Positions 1 through 9,603 of a DNA stretch of 20,033 nt are shown piece by piece; the first letter of the stretch is position 1, and each line of letters opens with the position of its first letter. Both the position numbers and the translations under genes were made by a program. Origin of the DNA: Trichomonas tenax (Eukaryota > Parabasalia > Trichomonadida > Trichomonadidae). The stretch spans positions 1-20,033 of the forward strand of contig JALKBU010000946.1 of NCBI GenBank assembly GCA_023091735.1, in the 5' to 3' direction. The notes below the pieces were generated by a model, which saw only the letters and a list, made by a program, of their open reading frames with translations, was not told where the DNA came from and did no database searches.

Positions 1-2046
1 CTTATGGAATCGGAATGCGCTGAGATAAGTGAGGACATCAACAGGAATGATGTCTTTGTTGTGTTCAACGATGTTTAATGAGAGATTCCTGAAGAATTCT
101 ACAAGTTTATCATAAGATGCAAATCTTTTGACACATTCTCTTATGATCTCTTCTTTAAATCCCACAGTTGAAGTTTTGATACCATAGAAAAGAAATTGAA
201 CTGAACATGAACTGATGAAAACAGGATTGCCATACAACCGATAAGGGAATTTTGTGGTGCGACCGAGACCAAACGCACCAAAACCTGTTGTATTCTCGAT
301 TGCTTGGACATCCAATGGTGATAAATTGCAGTATGAAAGGGTTAAAAGCTTCTTTGAGCCCTCGACTTGCATGTTTAAAATTTCTTGGGCTGTGAAATAA
401 GCGCCATGCCATGGATTGTCGATAAGATGATAACTCATCCATGGAAGAGAGCGAATAAATTCGAATAATTCTTGTGGATGATAGGTTGCAATAATAATGT
501 TATCATTATTTTGGTCTTCGGCAAGCTTATGAACATCAATAAACTTGTAGTAATCAGACATCGAAACAAATCGAAGCAATTTCTGTGAGTAATCGTAAGT
601 AGATGTCTTAATGAGATTAAGAATCTTATTTGTGATTTCTTCGTTTAATGAATCTGATAATGAAAACGAAAAATAAGAATTGGCTCCGATTAGATCTAAA
701 ACGATGTTAATATCTGATTTGATGCCGATGAAAAGTGGAGATTCAATGAGTGCTTCACTAACAAACTTTCTAACATCAAATTGATTGATAGGATTGTCAT
801 TAAGTCGTTTTGTGAGCATGTCCCCAACATCATTCTTTTTAACATCTAAGGATCTGAATTGTGAAATATATGCATCATCACGATTTTCGCGTTTTTTCAT
901 ATCAGTTGGTATCTGATAAGTTAAAAAATATATACGATTGCTTCGATTGTGCTGTTGGAAAAATCCTCCTTCATGATTTATTTGGGGCTGTCGAGGCGCT
1001 TGTAGTGCTTGATTTCCTTGAGGATTTGGTTGATGTTGAGATGCTTGTTATGCTTGAATGCCAAAAGGACGTACATTACCTAATCCTCGAAAGCTCGGTT
1101 GACTTCTATTATCTAAAAGACTAAAAATGTTGGAATTAGCTGAGAATTCTGGGATCTTATATAATTCATACATATATTTCAAATAAGCGGAATACATTTC
1201 TGATGTTGGATCAATCAATGATTCAAGCTTAATCAGATGGATGGGAGAAAGCTCTTTCATATTTTTAAGAGCGAAATCTAATAAAAATTGAGTACCAATA
1301 AAATTCGATGAATAACTTTTGGTAAGATCAACACTGTTAAGAAGTATCAAAACTTCTTCGCGAGTGATTTGTGGGTGAATAATAATATCATAAAAAGCAG
1401 TGAATAAGTGGTGATGGGATTCAAGTTTTGGTAGCAAGTATTTCCGATCAATCGAGTTTTTGTACTTGTGGACAAATTTTGATATTGTTTTATAGGCATT
1501 GCCAGAAATTAATTGATCAACAATCGGCATAATAGAACTATAATTTGGCGAAATACCACGCTTGAATAGCTTGATTGCTTCCTCAACAGTTTGTGCAGAA
1601 TCCGATTCCTCTTTTATTCGCTGAGCGATGTGTGGAGCAACTTTCGCGAGATCATCGATTGTATCTCCATTATTTATAATGCTACTATATTTTTCATGTT
1701 CAAAAATTGCTTCAATATGGTCAACATAACCCAGCCGTACTGCTGGATCAAAGAAATGTTTCCTTAGCATGTGGGATGGAATCCTATCTACGAAAGCTGT
1801 CAAAATGGTTCTGTTACTAGTCATAAAGAAAACATCAGTATTGATTGGAGAAATCAAAATAATCTCAATGCCTTCTTTAACAAAACCATCTCTAAGAATA
1901 CTTATAAGGAGATTGTAGTGGGCAATCGTGCCATTCTCATTTGCAAACGACACCATAAAAGCAGTAAAGGATGAAGATGTTCCTTGCAATATTACAGCTG
2001 GAGAAATCAATCCAAATGTCACAACAATTGTCAATAGTGCTTTTAA
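1..2046 (-). pseudogene. Ankyrin (DUF3447-type) paralogue, broken, 3' end outside window
   Basis: This is a diverged paralogue of the ankyrin gene at 5768-9298, read leftward off the window edge. One minus-strand frame stays open from a TGA at 2047-2049 to position 1, except for a single TAA at 1048-1050 inside a Q/N/P-rich linker, where a CAA-to-TAA change would explain it. Blocks shared with the right copy include NEGTI/NENGTI, GYVDHIEAI, TVEEAI.LFK, KLES, SDSLNEEITNKILNLIKTS, SQKLLRFVSMSD and GNPVFISSCSVQFLFYG. Homology to the right copy is lost near 2010-2046, so the 5' half with the DUF3447 domain is missing here. No ATG with a promoter-like motif opens this frame at its right end; the open stretch could begin at TTG 2034, but that is not credible. 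It is most likely a 5'-truncated, nonsense-mutated copy. A downstream fragment starting at ATG 900 could in principle still be made. Confidence 0.8.
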
Positions 2047-2085
2047 TCATTCTTTAATTGAAGTTGCAGACTTTCATCATTTTTA

Positions 2086-4431
2086 AACATTAACAAAAAC
2101 GGATGGCAATCATTCAATTCAGCAACTAAATTGATTATGATAAAATGTCTCGATAAAGTCAAATTGATTGATGATTACACATTTTCTGGCTGCAGAAGCC
2201 TCGAAATTATCCCATCTTTTGATGCCGTTTCCAAAATTGGAATATCATCTTTCGAAGAATGCTCTTCTTTGACTTCTTTATCAGGTTTCAATAGTTTATT
2301 TGCTATTTCATATCGAAGGATTTTCAAATGTTACAACAATTCAAATGCATGCATTTGCAGATTGTAAAAATTTGACATCATTACCACCTTTCATTTTAGT
2401 TGATTCAATTTGTGATTTTGCCTTTTATGAATGCTCGAAATTAATTTCGGTTCCTTCATTTGATAATGTAATTTCAATTAAAGAATTTGCTTTCGAGAGG
2501 TGCACTTCTCTGACTTCAATATCAGGTTTTAATAGCTTAGCTAATATTTTGGATAGCTTATTTAAGTCTTGCTCAAGCTTGAAAGCAATCGAAGGATTTT
2601 CAAAGGCAATCTCTATTGAAATGAATGCTTTCGAAAATTGTCAAAATTTAGAATCACTTCCATCTTTTGATTTAATTGAATCAATCTGATCGCATGCATT
2701 TCATAATTGTCAAGGTTTAACATCATTTTCTTCTTTTGAAAAAGTTAAATTAATCGGAGGAAACGCATTCTGAAGCTGCAGTAGTTTAGCTTTTATTCTA
2801 TCTTTCGATTTAGTTGAAATAATTGGAGATTATGCATTTTATGAATGTCAAAGTTTGACATCACTTCCTTCTTTTGATAGTGTTGAATCGATATGTGATT
2901 ACGTATTTAGTGGCTGTTCCAAATTAACTTTTATTTCTTCATTTAACAATATCAAATCTGCTGGAGAATCCGCCTTTGATTGTTACTCTGGTTTGACATC
3001 TGTATCTAGATTTAGCAGTCTCATTTCGATTTCAAATTCAGTGTTCTATTCTCGCACCAATTTTAGGACGATATCAACGTTTCTGCAATAACTTAGAATC
3101 ATTTCCTTCATTTGACAAAGTCAAATTCATTGGTTGTGGGACATTCATGTCACGCAGTTCCTTAAAAGAGATTCCTTCATTTGATGCAGTTACAACAATG
3201 GAGCCAACTACGTTTTATAACTGTATAAATTTGATAAAAGTTTCCGGATTTAATAATGTTATGAAAATTATAGAAGTTTTCTATTCAGACTATAAATTTG
3301 GAAATTGCAGCAATATTGTTTCGATTTCTGGATTTAACAAATTAACAAGTTTCGATATGATTGGATTTAGTGACTTAATAAAACTTACTGAAATTGTTGG
3401 ATTTAATAGTATTACATCAGTTCCTGCGGCAAAGACAGCTTTGAAATATTTGGCAAATATCTCAGGATTTAGAAAACTGAAAAAAATCCCACCTTATTTC
3501 ATGGCAGATCACTCATGTTTATCAACAATTTCTAGTTTTGAAAGCGTTTTTTATTGGAAAATATTCATTTAATAATTGTATCAACCTTAAATCAATCTCA
3601 TCATTCAACTTAGTTGTTGAAATCGGAGAATATTCCTTTTTCAACTGCTCATTGAAAGAGATTCGATCATTTTACAATGTCTGTGAAGTTGATGAATATG
3701 CATTCTCAGAATCCATCATTTTGAAAGCGATAAGTGGATTCAATGGTTTGACGTCATTAGATGAAAACGCATTTCCCGATGATGCAAAATTGGAAATTTC
3801 TTGAAGGATTCAATCTTCTTGAAGGCGAATTCCCATCAATCTTCGGTAAAAGCACAGCTTTGCGTGTCACTTCAGGATTCAACAGCATCACAACAATTCC
3901 TTCAGATACATGAAGTCACTCAGGAACATCATAGGATTTGGAAAACTGAACGAGATTCCTCAATTGTTCATGAGTGATCATCCATCATTCACAACTATTT
4001 CAGGTTTCGAAAATGTTTCTATCATTAGAAACTTATCATTTGATAAATCCATCAATCTCGAGACAATCCCATCATTCAACAATGTTGTTGAAATCGGAAA
4101 CTCAGCATTTCACGACTGCAAGAAGTTGAAACTTGTTTCAGGGTTTGATAATTTGGATAAAGTAGGATCTTCTGCATTTTCGAACTGTGAATCACTTGAA
4201 TCTGCATTTAATGGCAACAAACTGAAATCGATTGGCGAATCGACGTTCTCCAACTGCACATCTCTCACTAAGATCGATTTTCCAGAGTCTGTGGAAGTCG
4301 TTTTCATATATGCGTTCTTCAATTGTTCGAAACTTGCTGATGTTAAATTCATTGATAAACGCATTCGCATATTGCAAGTCACAGAAGAATATCACATTTC
4401 CATGAAATCTGAAAACATTCGGAGAGAATGA
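2086..4431 (+). pseudogene. BspA-like leucine-rich repeat protein, multiply frameshifted
   Basis: About thirty 23-residue repeats of the Treponema/BspA LRR type are spread over three frames. The pattern is C-x-x-L-x-x-(I/L)-x-x-F-x-x-(L/V)-x-x-I-x-x-x-x-F, with clear units such as CQNLESLPSFDLIESI and AFSNCESLES. In trichomonads this large family is thought to be surface or secreted and to mediate adhesion. Lesions seen: frame 1 to 2 near 2310; in-frame TGA at 2687-2689 and at 2771-2773; frame 2 to 0 near 3065-3085; an extra T in the T-run near 3547-3552 (frame 0 to 1); frame 1 to 0 near 3789; and frame 0 back to 1 near 3910. After the stop at 4429-4431 another frame remains open to TAA 4607-4609 with a Cys-rich start (FCQCDNEC), possibly the old C-terminus. 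No signal peptide or membrane segment is visible. The repeat starts abruptly at the 5' end, suggesting truncation. It lies between two ankyrin copies on the opposite strand. Confidence 0.87.
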
Positions 4432-4608
4432 ATTTTGCCAATGTGATAATGAATGTGTTGGCATTACTCACTCAAGATATCTTTCCCATTGGCTGGAATC
4501 GTTTGATGTGTTCATCCCTATGATTCGAAGGATCACGCAATATTCCGCATGCCATATATCATTATTCATGCGCATTCAATTCAAATTTTCTGAGCTTTCA
4601 AATGAATA

Positions 4609-4880
4609 ATACTCTATTAGGTATATGTTAATTGAAGGCGCATGAATAAAAATATACAGCCACTTCGTAATCATTGTCCTTTGCATATTCATCAAAAACG
4701 TAAGTTCCGTCCCAACAACGAAAATCAAACTAATAGATACGAGGGACGATAAATATACCATATAACCAAATTTCTGACTAAACAAAATCATCTTTTTAAT
4801 TAGAAGAATAATTTAAGGAACCGATAATTATAAATCTATAATAAATAATTGATTCTTTATAACAGCTAGAATTAAGATAA
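4609..4880. other. AT-rich spacer between LRR pseudogene and ankyrin gene 3' end
   Basis: I see no gene here. A 71-codon hydrophobic frame (minus, 4791-4576) has an ATG but no initiator motif and no recognisable domain; it is treated as chance. Confidence 0.5.
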
Positions 4881-5789
4881 TTAAAATTGGTAACGCGAGT
4901 CAAATAAAATTGATAAATCTAAGTGATCTTTTGTAATCAAACAATTAAGAACTTGTTCCAAAAATGCATCACTTGACATAATATGCTTAAGGCAATGATA
5001 TCGATCATAAATAAAATGAATAGTATTGATTTGATTGGAAATCGATCCATCAGTAATAAATCCGCCCCTGATTGGATATGTTGTTGGTCCTTTGTACTCG
5101 AAATTGGCTGGATTTGGATTGTTGATGTATTCACGAAGATGAACATTAACTGACATTTCGTGAGCGACGTTGATGCGAGGAAGGAGATCGCGTGCATATT
5201 TTGGATTGTCCTTAGAAAGAGAATAGAATGCACACATCATTGGAGACATGACAACAACCTGATCGAGAGAGACTTTGTCAACAAGATAATCGAAGCAATT
5301 CGGTGCATTGAAAAGGATACAAGCGTTGATGAGAGTGAGCTTTTCGAGAGGATAAACAACGTTGACGTCGAGACCCTTTTCGACAAAGAACTGAAGAATG
5401 TCGACGCGGTCGATGGATATCGCTTGCAAGACAGGACTGACTCTGACTGGAGAGCCTTCTTTAGAAAGGGTTGCACTGGGATTGTCGAAGAGCTTCTGGA
5501 TGATGTTCATGTGTCCTCCTGCAACAGCAAGATAAAGAATGGAGTCAATTGGAACATTGATTTCGCCAATCATGTCGATTCCGGTGATGATCGAGTAACA
5601 AAGTTTCCAATCATCATTTGCGCTAACAATTTCAGCTTGCAATCGATTCCAATCATTTTGATCGAAGTTTTGATTTGAAGGAAAAATATCACTAAGTGGA
5701 CTGTTAATATTTGATTTGTGGACTATATATTTGATAATACTTCCAATCGAATGCTTTTTTGTCATATCTAGCTCAAAAACTTGTTCCAT
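4881..5789 (-). CDS. Ankyrin-repeat frame, probable 3' part of the gene at 5768-9298
   Basis: A 302-residue frame starts at ATG 5789 and overlaps the end of the larger ankyrin gene by 22 bp in the -1 frame. It contains ankyrin-like pairs of helices: SILYLAVAGGHMNIIQKLF at about residues 83-101, then VSPVLQAISIDRVDILQFFV with KGLDVN, then LINACILFNAPNCFDYLVD. It ends at a TAA (4881-4883). Because the upstream gene already ends in an ankyrin repeat and this one begins in mid-solenoid, the simplest reading is one gene split by a single-base frameshift, either a real lesion or an assembly error. Alternatives are a separate short gene or a programmed -1 shift. Against a separate gene: there is no TCAYW initiator motif just upstream of the ATG, and overlapping same-strand genes are unusual in trichomonads. 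Which of these is true cannot be decided from the sequence. Confidence 0.75.
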   Translation of the reverse strand: MEQVFELDMTKKHSIGSIIKYIVHKSNINSPLSDIFPSNQNFDQNDWNRLQAEIVSANDDWKLCYSIITGIDMIGEINVPIDSILYLAVAGGHMNIIQKLFDNPSATLSKEGSPVRVSPVLQAISIDRVDILQFFVEKGLDVNVVYPLEKLTLINACILFNAPNCFDYLVDKVSLDQVVVMSPMMCAFYSLSKDNPKYARDLLPRINVAHEMSVNVHLREYINNPNPANFEYKGPTTYPIRGGFITDGSISNQINTIHFIYDRYHCLKHIMSSDAFLEQVLNCLITKDHLDLSILFDSRYQF

Positions 5790-8700
5790 TTTGCCTGGTA
5801 CAACAGCTTTGAAGCTTGATGACCAACAACTTCTGGATTCAAGAAATTGTACTTCTTCTCTTCATCAACGTTAATAAAATTATCCTTAATAAATGATAGG
5901 AAAAATTCTGATCCTAATGAAATATTATTTTTTGGTGAAGGGTTAGGTCCATTTGAAAGGATAGGGCCGTCTTCGATGCTTTGAAGAATCCATGCAAACA
6001 TAAGTGGAGTACCAAAGCCAAGAGCATTGCATGATGCACCATATTCAACCAAGAACTTGAAAACATCAGGACGATTGAAAATCATGGACCACTGAATTGG
6101 AGTCAATGTATGAATGAAATTGATGTTGATGTGGAACTGATCGAGAATAAGCGACATGATGTTTGTGTTGTTATCATAGATGGCTTTGATGAAAAGAAAG
6201 CTGTTGACGAAATCAGTCGGTTTGCAGAATGAGTAGATGAATTCAAGATCGACTTCTGGATTTCGAATATCTTTTGAAATTGACGAACATTCATAGAGAA
6301 CGGAACCATTTGGAACGAGCTGCTTATGGAATCGGAATGCGCTGAGATAAGTGAGGACATCAACAGGAATGATGTCTTTGTTGTGTTCAACGATGTTTAA
6401 TGAGAGATTCCTGAAGAATTCTACAAGTTTATCATAAGATGCAAATCTTCTGACACATTCTCTTATGATCTCTTCTTTAAATCCCACAGTTGAAGTTTTG
6501 ATACCATAGAAAAGAAATTGAACTGAACATGAACTGATGAAAACAGGATTGCCATACAACATTGGAGGAATATTAATTGTTTTGTCCACTAAATCGCGAT
6601 TTATGCCAAAGTTGAGTAGAGGACCTGTTGTACCACGCCTTGTCATATTCTCGATTGCTTGGACATCAAATGGTGATAAATTGCAGTATGAAAGGGCCAT
6701 TAACTTCTTTGATTTATCAATTTGCATTTCAAAGAGTTCTTGGGCTGTGAAATAAGCGCCATGCTTTGGATTGTCGATAAGATGGGTATTCATCCATGGA
6801 AGAGAGCGAATAAATTCGAATGATTCTTGTGTATGATACAAAGCACCAAGAATGTTGCAATTTTTTTGGTCTTCGGCAAGCTTATGAACATCAACAAACT
6901 TGTAGCAATCAGACATCGAAACAAATCGAAGCAATTTCTGTGAGTAATGAGGAGAAGATGTCTTAATGAGATTAAGAATCTTATTTGTGATTTCTTCGTT
7001 TAATGAATCAGATAATGAAAATGAAAAATAAGAATTGGCTCTGATTAGATCGAAAACAATGTTAATATCTGATTTTATACCAAGGAAAAGTGGAGAATTC
7101 ATGAGTGTGTAACAAACGAATTTTTGAATATGGACTAATGTATTCTTTCTCCCTTTCAAATACTGTACATCAGACCAGCGTTTGATATTACGTTCACCAA
7201 TGAATGAAAATGATGAAATGCATTGAAACTTTTCTCCTAAGCTACTCTTTGTCATTGGAGATTTGCGTGTGGTAAGCCTTCCAATTCCACGGCCCAAATT
7301 TCCACGCATTCCCAAGATTGGTTGGTTGGGAGCTTGGGCATTGCCTTGAGGTGGTTGGTTGGCAGCTTGAGGTGGTCGATTGGGAGCTCGATGCATGGCA
7401 CCAATAATTTGTCTGAAACCTGGAATTGGTCTTTGTCCTGCACTCAATATTTGATTGAAAGCTCGGCTTGGTCTGGTATTTGGTAGATGCATGTGTATTC
7501 TTGAACCAAAGCCATTATGTTTGTCTTTTGTTTTCATTAATTTTGCGAGTTGCCTTAAAACTTCAGAATCAGGAGAAAATTGTGGTATTTGATGTAATTC
7601 ATACATATTCTTCAAATATGTATTCAATGAGCCAATGGAAAGCTCGGCCAATGATTCAAGCTTAATCAGCCGAACAACGGAAAGGTCTTTCATCATTCCG
7701 AGAGCAGTATCTATAAATTGACTGACATTGTTGTAATGTATAGTGGCATTAGTAAGATCGAGACAATCAAGAAGAACCAAAACTTCTTCGGAGGTAACTT
7801 TATGATCGCTAAGAAGAGCTTCAAAGAATGCGCCGAATAATGCATGGTTGGATTGGAGTTTTTGAACCAAATAGTTCCTATCGATGCAATCTTTGAATTG
7901 ACGAACTAAAAAGCCTAATGTTTTATAATCTTGATCAACGATCAAACGCTCAATTGCTGGCATGATAAAATTATAACTGGGTGCAACACCGTGTTTAAAT
8001 AGTTGGATTGCTTCCTCAACAGTTTTTGCAGAATTTGATTTCTCTTTCATTTGTTGAACAATGTGTGGAGCGGTTTTCGAAAGATATTCCATGAATCCTT
8101 CTTGAAGAGTGATTCTGTTAAATTTCTCGTGATTTAAAATTGCTTCTATGTGGTCAACATAGCCATTATTTATCGCTGTGTCCAAAATACTTTCTAAGTT
8201 TTGAAATGGAAGTCTCTCGATTAATGCAGATAAAATAGAATTGTTACTTGTCATAAAGAATATGCTTGGATAGATTGGTGAAATTGCAGCAACTTCAATA
8301 GCTTCTTTGACAAGCCCATCACTGATAAGACTCGCTAAGAAATTCTGATGACAAATTGTGCCATTTTCCTTTGCAAAAGCGAAGAGAGCAGGTATAGAAA
8401 GAGTTCTTGTGTATATCAATGGATTTAATGGCTGTTCAATACTGCCTGAAAGCCAATCAAAGACGTTATCATGGCGATAGAAAAGAGCAATATAAGGTTT
8501 ATTAATGGCTATATCATTCAACAAAACTATGTGAATGATTTCTTGATTTCCACCAGCTAACGCAAATTCATATAAAAATGGAGCGCTCTGAATGTGCTGT
8601 ATCAAAAATTTGAAAACATTGACTGATGAATATAATGCTGATAAGTCCAAAAGAGTAACACCTACAGAATCATATGAATAAATTTTTTCAAAATCGAATT

Positions 8701-9298
8701 CTGGCCTGGAAGAATATTGGATAAAGAAATCTACATTATCTTCTATCATTGCGTTTATGACTTCAAATTCAACATCAGTTTTAGGTTCTGAATTGTAACG
8801 ATTTTCGCAAGAAAAGCATGTGAAGCCATCTTCTACACCACAACTTAAATCCTTCACTTGATGTGATGTGTACACATGCTCTTTAACGAGATATGATGTA
8901 AAATAGTTATTTGCAACTATTTGTTGACCGAAAAAATGTTGAATGGAAAGAGGAAATTTGGAATATAAGTAAGCATAGTCATGTGCTAAACGTGGACGAA
9001 TCAAAACTGATGTTTGATATTCGTCAAAACCGAAATAAGGATGTTTTTCGATAAATTGAACAAGTTCTGTTGTTGCTTTTTCATCAGATCGTGAATAATT
9101 CAATAACTGCTGCTCAAAATCATATATTTCCGTAAGAGAATCAGGAATCTCTGTGTTCGAAATTTCGTTTGGAATTTTTGGAACGAAAGGAGGATTTCTG
9201 ATATAAACACTGTCGGTGATACTAATGACGTAGACTCCCTGTGATCGATTTATAGTCAAAAAACTACTATCTATAAATCCATCACCGACAGAAAACAT
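5768..9298 (-). CDS. Large ankyrin-repeat protein, DUF3447 type, 1,176 aa
   Basis: The start is ATG 9298-9296. The N-terminal 230 residues carry the layout usual in trichomonad DUF3447 proteins (PDSLTEIYDFEQQLL, CENRYNSEPKTDVEFEVINAMI). These are followed by ankyrin-like helices near residues 215-300 (LLDLSALYSSVNVFKFLIQH; ALAGGNQEIIHI). A long helical region covers residues about 310-600. A P/Q/N-rich linker follows at about 615-680 (NRPPQAANQPPQGNAQAPNQ). The C-terminal part ends in a clear ankyrin repeat near 1065-1095 (TPIQWSMIFNRPDVFKFLVE, then GASCN). The family is greatly expanded in trichomonads; a protein-interaction role is an inference and no enzyme motif is visible. The frame stops at 5768 inside the start of a second ankyrin frame (4881-5789), so the true product may be about 1.47 kb of codons interrupted by a -1 shift. 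A TGNCATGTAAA motif lies just upstream at 9310-9320; I see no TCAYW initiator near this ATG. Confidence 0.85.
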   Translation of the reverse strand: MFSVGDGFIDSSFLTINRSQGVYVISITDSVYIRNPPFVPKIPNEISNTEIPDSLTEIYDFEQQLLNYSRSDEKATTELVQFIEKHPYFGFDEYQTSVLIRPRLAHDYAYLYSKFPLSIQHFFGQQIVANNYFTSYLVKEHVYTSHQVKDLSCGVEDGFTCFSCENRYNSEPKTDVEFEVINAMIEDNVDFFIQYSSRPEFDFEKIYSYDSVGVTLLDLSALYSSVNVFKFLIQHIQSAPFLYEFALAGGNQEIIHIVLLNDIAINKPYIALFYRHDNVFDWLSGSIEQPLNPLIYTRTLSIPALFAFAKENGTICHQNFLASLISDGLVKEAIEVAAISPIYPSIFFMTSNNSILSALIERLPFQNLESILDTAINNGYVDHIEAILNHEKFNRITLQEGFMEYLSKTAPHIVQQMKEKSNSAKTVEEAIQLFKHGVAPSYNFIMPAIERLIVDQDYKTLGFLVRQFKDCIDRNYLVQKLQSNHALFGAFFEALLSDHKVTSEEVLVLLDCLDLTNATIHYNNVSQFIDTALGMMKDLSVVRLIKLESLAELSIGSLNTYLKNMYELHQIPQFSPDSEVLRQLAKLMKTKDKHNGFGSRIHMHLPNTRPSRAFNQILSAGQRPIPGFRQIIGAMHRAPNRPPQAANQPPQGNAQAPNQPILGMRGNLGRGIGRLTTRKSPMTKSSLGEKFQCISSFSFIGERNIKRWSDVQYLKGRKNTLVHIQKFVCYTLMNSPLFLGIKSDINIVFDLIRANSYFSFSLSDSLNEEITNKILNLIKTSSPHYSQKLLRFVSMSDCYKFVDVHKLAEDQKNCNILGALYHTQESFEFIRSLPWMNTHLIDNPKHGAYFTAQELFEMQIDKSKKLMALSYCNLSPFDVQAIENMTRRGTTGPLLNFGINRDLVDKTINIPPMLYGNPVFISSCSVQFLFYGIKTSTVGFKEEIIRECVRRFASYDKLVEFFRNLSLNIVEHNKDIIPVDVLTYLSAFRFHKQLVPNGSVLYECSSISKDIRNPEVDLEFIYSFCKPTDFVNSFLFIKAIYDNNTNIMSLILDQFHININFIHTLTPIQWSMIFNRPDVFKFLVEYGASCNALGFGTPLMFAWILQSIEDGPILSNGPNPSPKNNISLGSEFFLSFIKDNFINVDEEKKYNFLNPEVVGHQASKLLYQAKWNKFLS

Positions 9299-9603
9299 TT
9301 ATAAATTTTTGGCATGTAAAGTGTTAAAAATCACAAATCAATTTTAAAATTACTTATTTTCGTGTGTTTGTCAGTGAACAAAGTATACTACAATGAGTAA
9401 ATTCATTTTCCAATAATTATCTCTTTATATCTTCTTGATAAACATCATTTTATTCAAAATGGATATAATATTTAACAGTTTACATGTCATTTGGTATTTT
9501 ATATGTCAAAAGTAATTTAAAAAAATCCGTAAAATGTTTGCACAGAGCATGGCTAACTAAATTGAATTCAATTTTTTGAAAATTTTTCATTATTTTTTAT
9601 AGA
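9299..9603. promoter_or_regulatory. Divergent intergenic region (ankyrin gene / CLN3 pseudogene)
   Basis: This is a very AT-rich spacer between genes reading outward. It carries two copies of a shared 11-bp motif: TGGCATGTAAA at 9310-9320, and the same motif inverted (TTTACATGTCA) at 9479-9489. A TCATT initiator-like motif lies at 9587-9591 ahead of ATG 9604. The motif is also found upstream of other genes in the window. Its role in promotion is inferred only from position and recurrence. Confidence 0.45.
9587..9591 (+). promoter_or_regulatory. Initiator-like TCATT ahead of CLN3 pseudogene start
   Basis: TCATT fits the trichomonad initiator consensus TCA(+1)Y(T/A). Its A is 15 nt upstream of ATG 9604, within the usual 5-20 nt leader. 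This picks ATG 9604 as the ancestral start, even though that frame now stops at TAG 9625-9627. Confidence 0.5.

Noticed and set aside
861..1124. 87-codon plus-strand frame
   Set aside because: Antisense to the ankyrin pseudogene linker, opens without initiator and has no domain.
2687..2773. TGA reassignment suggested by two in-frame TGA codons in the LRR gene
   Set aside because: The gene also has several frameshifts, and the intact M20, CaaX-tail and fibre genes use TAA with no internal TGA; decay explains it.
4576..4791. 71-codon hydrophobic minus-strand frame
   Set aside because: No initiator motif, no family and strongly A/T-driven hydrophobic composition; probably chance.
5160..5678. 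172-codon plus-strand frame
   Set aside because: Mirror of the ankyrin coding strand; the minus strand has clear ankyrin helices.
5768..5800. Programmed -1 ribosomal frameshift
   Set aside because: No canonical X XXY YYZ heptamer in the overlap and no obvious downstream pseudoknot; a lesion or assembly error is simpler.
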